This document shows, one piece after another, positions 37,189-45,140 of a stretch of DNA of 64,000 nt. Each line of letters opens with the position of its first letter. Position 1 is the stretch's first letter. Made by a program: the position numbers and the translations under genes. Under the pieces are notes generated by a model that did not search any database, was not told the origin of the DNA, and saw nothing but the letters and a program-made list of their open reading frames with translations. Source of the DNA: Morganella sibonii (GTDB taxonomy: Bacteria > Pseudomonadota > Gammaproteobacteria > Enterobacterales > Enterobacteriaceae); NCBI RefSeq assembly GCF_040560245.1, contig NZ_JAKMWP010000004.1; one strand, given 5' to 3'.

Positions 37189-37390
37189 TGCCGTGTCATT
37201 GTGACTGAAAGGTCATGTTTCATATACTCCTCCTTTCATATTGGCGTTTTAATTTTAATGAGTAGTTAATTAATTATGTGAATGACAGAGTCACTGAAAT
37301 TCAGATAATTGATCCTGCTATATTTGCCATGCTTTGGGGAATGCATATTGCGTTCGTGTATTTCCCCTTTTTTATTTATTTGTTTACGGA

Positions 37391-37450
37391 GTTTTTATTC
37401 ACAGAGTATTTATTCATGGCGTATTTATTCAAAGGGGATTTATTTAAGAA
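37391..37450. repeat. Four imperfect 15-bp tandem repeats
   Basis: Units begin at 37391, 37406, 37421 and 37436. The core TTTATTCA is shared by the first three units, and the fourth has TTTATTTA. The period of exactly 15 bp keeps reading frame, but no supported gene covers it. Confidence 0.8.
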
Positions 37451-37465
37451 ATAATCTGTCGGATA

Positions 37466-37497
37466 AATAAAAGCCATCAGTATGATTTATACTGATG
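37466..37497 (-). terminator. Terminator of dkgA
   Basis: CATCAGTAT (37475-37483) pairs with ATACTGATG (37489-37497); on the minus strand it is followed by GCTTTTATTT, just beyond the dkgA stop at 37519. Confidence 0.7.
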
Positions 37498-37518
37498 ACT
37501 TTCAGGTAATAAAATAAA

Positions 37519-38343
37519 TTAATTAAATTCTTTCGGATCAGGCCCTAAACGGGTACCGGAATCCAGCAACTGAATTTGTGAAAGCTCTTCTTTCTCCAGA
37601 CGGAAATCAAAGACATCAAAGTTTTCCTGAATCCGTGAAGGCGTGACAGATTTGGGGATCACAATCAACCCGCGATCCAGATGCCAGCGAATCACTATCT
37701 GCGCCGGGGTTTTCCGGTATTTTGCGGCTAACGCCTGAATAATATCGGTATCAAAGACACCTTCACCACCTTGTGCCAGCGGGCTCCAGGACTCGGTATG
37801 GATGGAATGAGTGGCATTCCAGGCCTGTAATTCACGCTGTTGCAGCAGCGGATGTAACTCAATCTGATTGAGCACCGGTTTGACGCCGGTTTTGTGAATA
37901 ATGCGCTGCAAATGCCCGATATCAAAATTACAGACACCGATACTGCGGGTCAGCCCGGTTTTCTGCAATTCAATCAGCTGCTCCCAGGCGGAAACATAGT
38001 GATCATCTGCCGGTGCAGGCCAGTGGATCAGATACAGATCCACATAATCGAGCTGTAACTTTTTCAGGCTCTCTTCCAGCGCTTTACCGGCGTGCTGCTG
38101 GTCGCTGTTCCACAGTTTGGTGGTGATAAACAATTCGTCGCGGGGAACGGTGGTGGCTTTCAGCGCCTCACCGACACCTTCCTCGTTCTGATAAATCGCG
38201 GCAGTATCGATCAGCCGGTAACCGGTTTCCAGTGCACTCTGCACGGCAGAGCCGACGACGTCGTTCCCGGCTTTCCAGACACCCAGCCCCAGTTGCGGCA
38301 TTAAGTGTCCGTCAGATAAGGTAACTAATGCGGGTTTATTCAT
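37519..38343 (-). CDS. dkgA: Aldo/keto reductase, 2,5-diketo-D-gluconate reductase A type
   Basis: A 274-residue NADPH-dependent TIM-barrel reductase. The catalytic tetrad is visible as D46, Y51, K76 (ITTKLW) and H107 (LIHWP). The family reduces aldehydes, methylglyoxal and 2,5-diketogluconate. It lies 28 bp downstream of yqhD on the same strand, the same yqhD-dkgA pair as in E. coli, where both detoxify reactive aldehydes. The AraC-type regulator YqhC that controls them in E. coli is missing next to them here. Confidence 0.93.
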   Translation of the reverse strand: MNKPALVTLSDGHLMPQLGLGVWKAGNDVVGSAVQSALETGYRLIDTAAIYQNEEGVGEALKATTVPRDELFITTKLWNSDQQHAGKALEESLKKLQLDYVDLYLIHWPAPADDHYVSAWEQLIELQKTGLTRSIGVCNFDIGHLQRIIHKTGVKPVLNQIELHPLLQQRELQAWNATHSIHTESWSPLAQGGEGVFDTDIIQALAAKYRKTPAQIVIRWHLDRGLIVIPKSVTPSRIQENFDVFDFRLEKEELSQIQLLDSGTRLGPDPKEFN

Positions 38344-38371
38344 ATGGCCTCCGGTTAGTATTCATGGGGTA

Positions 38372-39529
38372 TCAGACGGCAGCCCGGTAGATCCGTTCGC
38401 TGACTTCCGGCGTTATGTCCTTCTGTTCGCCCAGTGCGGTCTGACCGTGTTCGCTGAGTTTGGCAACCAGCTCAGGAATACGGCTGTCATCAATCTGATA
38501 ATCAGAAAAGCGGGTTTTAACACCCAGTTCTTCAAAGAAAATGCGGGTTGCTTCAATAGCGCACTCAATCCGGCTCTCTTCCGAACCATCTGTCAGATGC
38601 CAGATACGCTCAGCGTACTGCAATAATTTTTCGCATTTGGTTTTGCGTTTTTCCCGCAGCAGTGCCGGTAACACAATAGCCAGGGTCTGCGCGTGATCTA
38701 ATCCGTACAGTGCGGTAATTTCATGTCCCAGCGCATGCGTTGCCCAGTCCTGCGGCACACCGGCACCAATCAGTCCGCTCAGTGCCTGGGTGGCTGCCCA
38801 CATCACATTGGCGCGACTGTCATAATCTTCCGGATTGGCCAGTACTTTCGGGCCTTCCTCAATCAGGGTCAGCAGAATACCTTCGGCAAACCGGTCCTGA
38901 ATTTTGGCATTCACCGGATAAGTCAGGTATTGCTCAAGGGTGTGAATAAAGGCATCGACCACACCATTGGCGGTCTGGCGCGGCGGCAGTGTGTAAGTGG
39001 TCTGCGGATCAAGAATGGCGCACTTCGGATGCACCAGCGGGTGACCGAATGATTGTTTATCCCCGGTTTCACGACGGCTGACAACAGAAAAACAGTTGGT
39101 TTCAGATCCGGTGGCAGGGAGTGTCAGTACACAGGCAATCGGCAGTGCACTCCGGATATTGCGGCCTCCGGTGGTGATGATATCCCACGGCTCACCCGGA
39201 TAATCCACCGCGGCGGCGATAAACTTGGTGCCGTCGATAACGGAGCCGCCGCCGACTGCCAGCAGGTAACTGATATCATGCTCACGGATATACGCGATAG
39301 CTTTTACCAGCGTTTCATAGGCCGGGTTCGGCTCGATTCCTGAAAACTCATGAACCTCATAGCCATCCAGAGCGGCCAGTACCTGATCGTAAACACCGTT
39401 ACGCCTGATACTGCCGCCGCCGTACAATATTAATACTTTGGCATCTTTCGGAATTTCACTGTTCAGTCTGGCGATTTGGCCTTTACCGAAATGAATTTTG
39501 GTCGGGGTGAAAAGCGTGAAGTTGTTCAT
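38372..39529 (-). CDS. yqhD: NADPH-dependent aldehyde reductase / alcohol dehydrogenase YqhD
   Basis: A 385-residue iron/zinc alcohol dehydrogenase (E. coli YqhD 387). The NADP-binding region has YGGGSIRRNGV near residue 36 and AVGGGSVIDGTKF near residue 92. The metal ligands lie in VVDAFIHTLEQY near residue 195 and in ATHALGHE and GLDHAQTLAI near residues 265-280. It reduces short-chain aldehydes formed in lipid peroxidation. It is first of the yqhD-dkgA pair, with yghB upstream. Confidence 0.94.
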   Translation of the reverse strand: MNNFTLFTPTKIHFGKGQIARLNSEIPKDAKVLILYGGGSIRRNGVYDQVLAALDGYEVHEFSGIEPNPAYETLVKAIAYIREHDISYLLAVGGGSVIDGTKFIAAAVDYPGEPWDIITTGGRNIRSALPIACVLTLPATGSETNCFSVVSRRETGDKQSFGHPLVHPKCAILDPQTTYTLPPRQTANGVVDAFIHTLEQYLTYPVNAKIQDRFAEGILLTLIEEGPKVLANPEDYDSRANVMWAATQALSGLIGAGVPQDWATHALGHEITALYGLDHAQTLAIVLPALLREKRKTKCEKLLQYAERIWHLTDGSEESRIECAIEATRIFFEELGVKTRFSDYQIDDSRIPELVAKLSEHGQTALGEQKDITPEVSERIYRAAV

Positions 39530-39638
39530 TATTTCTCCGGTTAAGATTAGGAAAAATGAAGCGGATAACTATTAAGTGTAGTGTAAATCAGGGCGGATGT
39601 GGTGGCGAACCGGATCGTGCTTTCCGGCAGGCAGGCAG

Positions 39639-39658
39639 AAAAAAGCTCCCGAAGGAGC
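39639..39658 (-). terminator. Terminator of yghB
   Basis: On the minus strand GCTCC-TTCG-GGAGC, a stable UUCG tetraloop hairpin, is followed by six T, directly after the yghB stop. Confidence 0.85.
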
Positions 39659-39665
39659 CATCATC

Positions 39666-40364
39666 TTATTTTTTATGAGTGCGGTGACGTCTGCGGTTCA
39701 GCAGAGCACGGCGTCTGCGGTAGTGGCGGAACAGCAGATACAGTGACGCAATAATACCGATAATCAGGAAAAAGACCGGGATCAGCAGCAGTGCGGTCAT
39801 CACCGTTTTTTCGTGTGCTTTGACAAACGGAATCTGATTGAGCACATAGCCAAAGGTGGTAATAATCGCCACCCAGAGAAAACCGCTCAACCAGTTAAAA
39901 AACTGAAAACGGCGGTTCGGCAGTGTGGAAAGCCCGGCCAGCATAGGCAGCAGAGTACGGACGAAACCGAGGAAGCGGCCGATCAGCAGCGCATACAGGC
40001 CGTGGCGGTTAAACAGCACTTCGGCTTTCTGATGATAATTTTTCGGGATCTGCGTCATCCAGCGCCTGACGGTTTTGGTATCACTCAGCCAGCGCCCCTG
40101 AATAAAACCGAGCCAGCTGCCGATACCGGCGGCGGCGGTCAGAATCACCAGCGTCGGCAGGAAATCCATCACTCCCTTTGCAATCAGTGCGCCTGATAAA
40201 ATCAGCAGGGTATCCCCGGGCAGAAACGCGGTGGGCAGAATGCCGTTCTCCAGCACAATAACTGTGAAGAGGATAGCGTAAACCAGCCAGAGGACTTCGG
40301 GATTAGAGAGTGTGGTAAAATCGTGAGACCAGAGTGCACTCACAATCTCTGATAAACTAGACAT
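39666..40364 (-). CDS. yghB: DedA-family membrane protein YghB
   Basis: A 232-residue inner-membrane protein of the DedA family (E. coli YghB 219). Hallmarks are ENGILPTAFLPGDTLLIL near residue 40, FIQGRWLSDT, and GRFLGFVRTLLPMLAGLS near residue 128. DedA proteins are required for cell division, proton-motive-force homeostasis and envelope lipid balance, possibly flipping undecaprenyl phosphate or phospholipids. It fits YghB better than its paralogue YqjA, both in sequence (VMDFLPT, FLPNRRFQFF-like core) and location near exbBD. The C-terminal tail is long and strongly basic (about 20 residues). Confidence 0.92.
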   Translation of the reverse strand: MSSLSEIVSALWSHDFTTLSNPEVLWLVYAILFTVIVLENGILPTAFLPGDTLLILSGALIAKGVMDFLPTLVILTAAAGIGSWLGFIQGRWLSDTKTVRRWMTQIPKNYHQKAEVLFNRHGLYALLIGRFLGFVRTLLPMLAGLSTLPNRRFQFFNWLSGFLWVAIITTFGYVLNQIPFVKAHEKTVMTALLLIPVFFLIIGIIASLYLLFRHYRRRRALLNRRRHRTHKK

Positions 40365-40606
40365 TAGATTTCCTGTAAAACGAGATCCGGAACAACGATA
40401 CAGACAGTGTATCGCAAAAATTGTTCACCCGTTTGATTTGATCGGGTTTTTCTTCTGATTAACGAAGGGTATAAAAGGCGGGCGGATTATTAAACCGGCC
40501 GGTGTGTTTTTTATGCGTTTTATCGGTAATCCTGCCGGTTGGTTTACGGTAAACGCTTAGCGATCTGTGTGGAATTTCCCTCCGGGACGGCATTTTTTTG
40601 GTAAAC
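40365..40606. other. Intergenic region between yghB and the exbB Fur box
   Basis: The upstream part of a 376-bp gap between divergent yghB and exbB. E. coli has metC between these genes; it is absent here. I see no gene or repeat in this stretch beyond the expected yghB promoter. Confidence 0.5.
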
Positions 40607-40625
40607 CTTAATGATAATTACTATC
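40607..40625 (+). promoter_or_regulatory. Fur box in the exbBD promoter
   Basis: CTTAATGATAATTACTATC matches 15 of 19 positions of the Fur consensus. It overlaps a plausible promoter, TTGGTA (40599-40604) and TATCAA (40622-40627) with 17-bp spacing, so iron-replete Fur would block transcription of exbBD. Confidence 0.75.
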
Positions 40626-40740
40626 AAATTGCTCAGGGTTTGATATGATCAGCGGGTTTCGTTTTTGGGTAGCGATGAATAACACGATTTATTTTTTGCT
40701 GAGAAAAAGTTCATAACAAAAGAGAGTTGAAGGCCAACTG

Positions 40741-41649
40741 ATGCGTAATTTGACCGTTTCTGTGCTATTGGCATTATGTTTAACCGGCAGTGCATTTGCA
40801 GATAACACTGCTGCTGTCACACCAGCGACAACAACACCTGTCACCGCGCCGGCAGCAACAGCCGGTCAGCCTGCTCAGACACCTGAACAACCGGTGGTAC
40901 CTGCAACTGCGGCAGAAGTTCCTGTTCAGGAAATCAGTTCAGCTCCGGCAGACGGCAACCGTGGTTTTGCGGCGGAACTGTCCGTGATTTCCATGTATCA
41001 GGGCGCAGATATGATCGTTAAATCGGTTATGATCGGCCTTATTATCGCTTCAGTGATTACCTGGGCTATTTTCTTTGCCAAGGGTGCTGACCTTATCGCT
41101 TCCCGCCGCCGTATCCGCCGTGAAGCCGAGGCAATAAACGGTGCGCGTTCACTTGATGAAGCCGCAGCTATTGCCGATACGTTCGGGAAAAAGAGTGTTA
41201 CCCGGATGCTGATACTTGATGCCGTGAATGAGCGGACTGCATCAGAAAAAAGTCGTGACCTGAGCGGTATCAAAGACCGTGTGACGTTCCGTCAGGAGCG
41301 CATTGTGGCGGGTGTTGCCCGTCATATGGGGCGCGGTAACGGCTATCTGGCGACTATCGGGGCTATTTCACCATTTGTCGGTCTGTTTGGTACCGTATGG
41401 GGTATCATGAACAGCTTCATCGGTATCGCCCACTCACAGACCACCAACCTCGCGGTAGTGGCACCGGGGATCGCAGAAGCACTGCTGGCAACGGCATTAG
41501 GCCTGGTAGCGGCAATTCCGGCTGTGGTGATCTACAACATCTTTGCCCGTATGATTTCTGCTTACCGCGGGGATCTGGGGGATACCGCAGCACACACTAT
41601 TTTATGGCTGGGCCGTGATCTCGACCTGGCAGACAGCAAAGCAGGGTAA
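40741..41649 (+). CDS. exbB: TonB-system biopolymer transport protein ExbB, long form
   Basis: A 302-residue MotA/TolQ/ExbB channel protein, about 58 residues longer than E. coli ExbB (244). The extra part is N-terminal: a signal peptide ending near Ala20 (SAFA-DN), then an Ala/Pro/Thr-rich periplasmic stretch to about residue 75. The three-helix core follows, with GAISPFVGLFGTVWGIMNSF and the last-helix region ALLATALGLVAAIPAVVIYN. With ExbD it uses proton-motive force to power TonB for siderophore, haem and cobalamin uptake. A Fur box upstream indicates iron control. exbD follows 6 bp later. Confidence 0.95.
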   Translation: MRNLTVSVLLALCLTGSAFADNTAAVTPATTTPVTAPAATAGQPAQTPEQPVVPATAAEVPVQEISSAPADGNRGFAAELSVISMYQGADMIVKSVMIGLIIASVITWAIFFAKGADLIASRRRIRREAEAINGARSLDEAAAIADTFGKKSVTRMLILDAVNERTASEKSRDLSGIKDRVTFRQERIVAGVARHMGRGNGYLATIGAISPFVGLFGTVWGIMNSFIGIAHSQTTNLAVVAPGIAEALLATALGLVAAIPAVVIYNIFARMISAYRGDLGDTAAHTILWLGRDLDLADSKAG

Positions 41650-41655
41650 TATCTG

Positions 41656-42078
41656 ATGGCAATGCGTCTTAATGAAGAGTTGGATGACAGCGGCGAATTG
41701 CATGACATTAACGTCACACCCTTTATTGATGTGATGTTGGTTCTGCTGATCATCTTTATGGTGGCAGCGCCGCTGGCAACTGTTGATATTAAAGTGAACC
41801 TGCCGGCCTCAACAGCAAAACCACAGCCGCGTCCGGAAAAACCGGTCTTTCTGACGGTGAAAGCGGATAATCAGCTGCTGGTGGGTGAGCAGGAAGTCAC
41901 AAAAGAAACACTGGCTCAGATCCTGGATCAGACCACGGAATCCAATAAGGAAACCACGATCTTCTTCCAGGCGGATAAAACAGTCGATTATGAAACGCTG
42001 ATGGGCATTATGGATGCCCTGCGTAAAGCGGGATATCTGAAAGTCGGGTTAGTGGGTATGGAGTCTGCGGAGAAATAG
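41656..42078 (+). CDS. exbD: TonB-system biopolymer transport protein ExbD
   Basis: A 140-residue protein (E. coli ExbD 141). It has one N-terminal membrane helix carrying the essential proton-channel aspartate D25 in TPFIDVMLVLLIIFMV, and a periplasmic domain that contacts TonB. It forms the ExbB5-ExbD2 motor with the preceding gene and shares its Fur-controlled transcript. It ends at a bidirectional terminator that overlaps the end of cca. TonB itself is not in the window. Confidence 0.96.
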   Translation: MAMRLNEELDDSGELHDINVTPFIDVMLVLLIIFMVAAPLATVDIKVNLPASTAKPQPRPEKPVFLTVKADNQLLVGEQEVTKETLAQILDQTTESNKETTIFFQADKTVDYETLMGIMDALRKAGYLKVGLVGMESAEK

Positions 42079-42101
42079 CCGCAGACTGATCAGCCTGAAA
42101 T

Positions 42102-42132
42102 AAAAAAGCCGTTCATCATGAACGGCTTTTTT
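42102..42132. terminator. Bidirectional terminator shared by exbD and cca
   Basis: GCCGTTCA-TCA-TGAACGGC is flanked by six A and six T, so it can stop exbBD and cca transcripts. The cca stop codon (minus strand, 42116-42118) is the hairpin loop itself. Confidence 0.88.
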
Positions 42133-43294
42133 GTTGCCACTCTCCGACGGCTTCAGCACGGCGGCGGGTGAGCTCCGCTTTGATATCCGCACCTTTGAAA
42201 CCGGCCTCAATAACCGGTTTGACGGCAACGTTCTGTGCAAGCATGAAGGCCTCCGCCAGAATATGCCCCTGCGGATAATCTGTTGCTTCCGGTGCTATCC
42301 GGCTGCGGTAATCCGCTTCACAAAGGACAGCCAGTTGTGTGATGCGTTCCGGTTTACGCCAGGCATCCAGGGAATCAAACAAAGCAATAATATCGTCTGC
42401 GGTCAGCTGACCGATATCATGAACCGTCCGGTAATGACAGGTGGCAAGCAGAGCCAGATCCCGTGCCGGGTTCGGCACCCGCAGGCGCTCTGACAGTTGC
42501 TGAATGGCAGACGTTCCCTCTCCGCTACTGTGACAGCTCAGATAAAGACACAATGCGGCAAAGCGGATATCGGTGCTGTCTGTCAAAAGTACTGTCCGGC
42601 GCAGAAGTCCGGCGGTCAGGATGTCATAACCGGTCTGGCCGTCAGTGGCGCAGAACAGGGTTTCCAGTTCCGGAAACAGCACCGCCAGCGCGCCGCAACG
42701 GCGCAGTACAGAAAAGTAGATATCCGGACACGGGCTGCTGAGGGCTTTTTCGGTCTCTTTCCAGACCCGTTCTGCCGTCAGGTGTGCAAGCTCTCCCTGT
42801 TGTGTGATGGCAGACATCAGCTCAAGGGTTTCCGGCGCAATCACAAATCCCAGCGGTGCAAAACGGGCAGCAAAGCGCGCTACCCGCAGGACACGCAGCG
42901 GATCTTCCGTGAACGCATCAGAAACATGGCGGAGAATACGGTTTTTCAGATCATCCGCCCCGTGATACGGGTCATACAGTGTGCCGTCAGCCGATTGCGC
43001 CATGGCATTGATGGTCAGATCACGGCGTTGCAAATCATCTTCCAGCGTGACATCCGGCGCACTGTAACAGGCAAAACCGGTGTATCCGGCGCCGGTTTTC
43101 CGCTCAGTCCGTGCGAGGGCATACTCTTCACGGGTACCGGGATGGAGAAAAACAGGAAAATCGCGCCCGACCTGCTGATAGCCGCGTTCCAGCATGATGT
43201 CAGGAGTCGCGCCGACAACCACCCAGTCTCTGTCCGAGACAGGCAGACCCAGCAGTGCATCGCGGACTGCACCACCGACCAGATAGATATCCAT
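42116..43294 (-). CDS. cca: CCA-adding tRNA nucleotidyltransferase with degenerate HD domain
   Basis: A 392-residue class II CCA enzyme (E. coli Cca 412). The nucleotidyltransferase core is intact: GGAVRD at 7-12, catalytic D21/D23 in SDRDW, and the RRDLTINAMA motif near residue 90. It repairs and completes tRNA 3' ends with CTP and ATP. E. coli Cca also has a C-terminal HD phosphohydrolase domain with H255/D256; here the aligned segment reads CLYL (residues 249-252), a loop rich in histidine is deleted, and the pair is L250/Y251. The HD metal site therefore seems lost while the frame stays open. CCA addition should persist, the 2',3'-cyclic phosphodiesterase, nucleotidase and phosphatase activities should not. 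Confidence 0.95.
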   Translation of the reverse strand: MDIYLVGGAVRDALLGLPVSDRDWVVVGATPDIMLERGYQQVGRDFPVFLHPGTREEYALARTERKTGAGYTGFACYSAPDVTLEDDLQRRDLTINAMAQSADGTLYDPYHGADDLKNRILRHVSDAFTEDPLRVLRVARFAARFAPLGFVIAPETLELMSAITQQGELAHLTAERVWKETEKALSSPCPDIYFSVLRRCGALAVLFPELETLFCATDGQTGYDILTAGLLRRTVLLTDSTDIRFAALCLYLSCHSSGEGTSAIQQLSERLRVPNPARDLALLATCHYRTVHDIGQLTADDIIALFDSLDAWRKPERITQLAVLCEADYRSRIAPEATDYPQGHILAEAFMLAQNVAVKPVIEAGFKGADIKAELTRRRAEAVGEWQQKSRS

Positions 43295-43325
43295 ATTTTT
43301 CTCCGTACTGCGCTTACTGTGAGTC

Positions 43326-43943
43326 TCAGTTCATCCAGCGATCTTTTTTCTTCCGGCGCGGGATCATATGCGGCAGCAGCAGACCCAGCAGCAGACCGGC
43401 ACCGGCCACACCGCCGCCGTACATAAACCACTGCAGAATAATATCGCGCTGTTTATCATCTAACTGCACACTGATGGCATCCAGTTTTTTCTTTGCGACC
43501 ACAACCTGATTACGCAGGCTGTCATTCTCTTTTTTCAGGTTATTGATGATATCATCACTGGCAGCCACGCGGTTTTGCATATCTGCCGTTTTTTCGTTCC
43601 AGGTGCCGTCGATATTGGCGAGTTTGCCGCGCAGTGTCTGAATCTCTTCTTCCATGGCAGGAACGCGCTCTTTCAGGCTGGGTGTGGTGCTCAGCAGCTC
43701 TTTCGGTAACCAGACATCGCGGTTTTTGCTGTCACGGACCCGGACAAAGCCGGTTTCATTATTGACATCAAGCATCGTGACTTTCTCACCGGAATTGAGT
43801 GAGCCGGCGATGCGGTAGCGGTTGCTCGGTCCGCTGTGCACATAGGTGGAGAGATCGTCGGAGACGTAACGGGTTTCTTCAGCATGTGCGGTAATGCTGA
43901 CAGTTGCTGCAAACAGCAAAGGGAGTAAGGCGAGTTTTTTCAT
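43326..43943 (-). CDS. ygiM: SH3-domain membrane protein YgiM
   Basis: A 205-residue envelope protein (E. coli YgiM 206). It has a signal peptide ending near HAEE, a bacterial SH3-like domain (ETRYVSDDLSTYVHSGPSNRYR), and a coiled coil at about residues 90-165. A C-terminal membrane helix (WFMYGGGVAGAGLLLGLLLP) and a basic tail ending KKKDRWMN follow, very close to E. coli. SH3b domains often bind peptidoglycan, but the role of YgiM is not established. I used the ATG at 43943, giving a normal signal peptide; ATG 43949 is an alternative. It lies upstream of cca on the same strand, separated by 31 bp, as in E. coli. Confidence 0.92.
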   Translation of the reverse strand: MKKLALLPLLFAATVSITAHAEETRYVSDDLSTYVHSGPSNRYRIAGSLNSGEKVTMLDVNNETGFVRVRDSKNRDVWLPKELLSTTPSLKERVPAMEEEIQTLRGKLANIDGTWNEKTADMQNRVAASDDIINNLKKENDSLRNQVVVAKKKLDAISVQLDDKQRDIILQWFMYGGGVAGAGLLLGLLLPHMIPRRKKKDRWMN

Positions 43944-44171
43944 CGTCATCAGCTTTATCAATCGTTGGTTATGAATATCATACTAATGAGTTAAGTGTGC
44001 GGGTGCAAACGTTAAACAGCCATGAGATTACTCTTAACCGCGGAATAAATGACGGGATAAAGTGGATAAACAGCGAAAAATCCGGCTGGTGATAACAAAT
44101 CAGAGTCATTTTTATGACGAAAGCAAGGCCGGGCTGATGATAAATAACAGTACAGGATGGCGGGAATGTCT

Positions 44172-45140
44172 ATGAGCGATTACGAAACAGAACTGAAATT
44201 TGCAGTAAAACCGGAGGCGATTGCCGCCGTTATTACCGGACTGACAGCCTTCCCTCATCAGCATTTCCGTGCTGTCCGCCTGACTAACAGCTATTTTGAA
44301 ACAGCGGATGATACGTTGCGGAAGTGGGATATGGGCCTGCGTATCCGGGGATGTGATACTGAATATGAAATGACCCTGAAAACAGCCGGTAATGATATCG
44401 GCGGGTTACATCAGCGTCCTGAATATAATATTCCGCTGTCCCGGCCGGAACTGGATTTAGCCGCACTGCCTGCGGAAGTCTGGCCGCCGGAAACGGATGT
44501 TGCGGCGCTGCAATCATCACTGCGTGCCCGCTTTACCACGGATTTTGCCCGTGAAAAATGGCTGCTGACGGTGAATAACAGTGTGGTGGAAGCCGTGCTG
44601 GATCAGGGCAGTGTGGTTGCCGGAGAGGCGGAATGCCCGATTTGTGAATTTGAGATGGAGCTGAAGGCGGGCTCTGCTGCTGATTTGCTGACGGCGGCAA
44701 AAGCGCTGGCGGAACTGCCGGGATTACGCCTTGCCGGGCGCAGCAAAGCCGCACGCGGTTACTGGCTGGCACAGGGCGCCCCGGTACCGGAATTGCCGGA
44801 ATTATTTACGGAACTGGAGCCGCAGACTCCCCTGACGGATATGGTTGTCCGTCTGATCAAACAGTGGCAGAGCCTTGAAGAAGCCTGGCTGCTGAATGCG
44901 GACGGTGCGTTACCGGCGCTGCGGCAGACGATTTCCCTGCTGCTGACAATGGCTGACCGGTATCCCGGCGCGGTGCCTGATTTTGTCCGTGACTGCCCGC
45001 TGCCTGACGTCGCCGCCGCACTGGCATCAGCGGATGCAAAACCTGAGGATGTCTGTTTCAGTCCGGTATGGTTGCAGTGTAAACTGGCTTTCACACAATG
45101 GGTTTTTGCACTGTGGATGGCGGCTCCCGCCATGCCATAA
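44172..45140 (+). CDS. ygiF: Inorganic triphosphatase YgiF, truncated CHAD domain
   Basis: A 322-residue protein with an N-terminal CYTH domain (about residues 1-205) carrying the ExExK motif (ETELK at 5-9). E. coli YgiF (433) hydrolyses inorganic triphosphate and has a CHAD domain of about 200 residues after CYTH. Here only the first half of that region remains and the frame stops at 45140, so roughly 110 residues are missing. The end is followed at normal distance by glnE, so it may be a stable short form. GGGA 6 nt upstream supports ATG 44172; ATG 44157 is an alternative. The gene order ygiF-glnE-hldE is as in E. coli. Confidence 0.9.
   Translation: MSDYETELKFAVKPEAIAAVITGLTAFPHQHFRAVRLTNSYFETADDTLRKWDMGLRIRGCDTEYEMTLKTAGNDIGGLHQRPEYNIPLSRPELDLAALPAEVWPPETDVAALQSSLRARFTTDFAREKWLLTVNNSVVEAVLDQGSVVAGEAECPICEFEMELKAGSAADLLTAAKALAELPGLRLAGRSKAARGYWLAQGAPVPELPELFTELEPQTPLTDMVVRLIKQWQSLEEAWLLNADGALPALRQTISLLLTMADRYPGAVPDFVRDCPLPDVAAALASADAKPEDVCFSPVWLQCKLAFTQWVFALWMAAPAMP

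Larger units (their letters stand above)
37189..37518. other. AT-rich intergenic region after the autotransporter gene
   Basis: A gap of 330 bp between the autotransporter and dkgA. It holds the 15-bp tandem repeat at 37391-37450 and the dkgA terminator at 37466-37497. I see no gene and no clear terminator for the plus-strand gene. Confidence 0.6.

Noticed and set aside
37391..37450. Regular repeats considered as a CRISPR array.
   Set aside because: Units are 15 bp, contiguous, and have no spacers; no cas genes are nearby.
42497..43426. A 309-codon plus-strand frame opposite cca and ygiM.
   Set aside because: It spans two genuine genes and their gap, and has no protein-like features.
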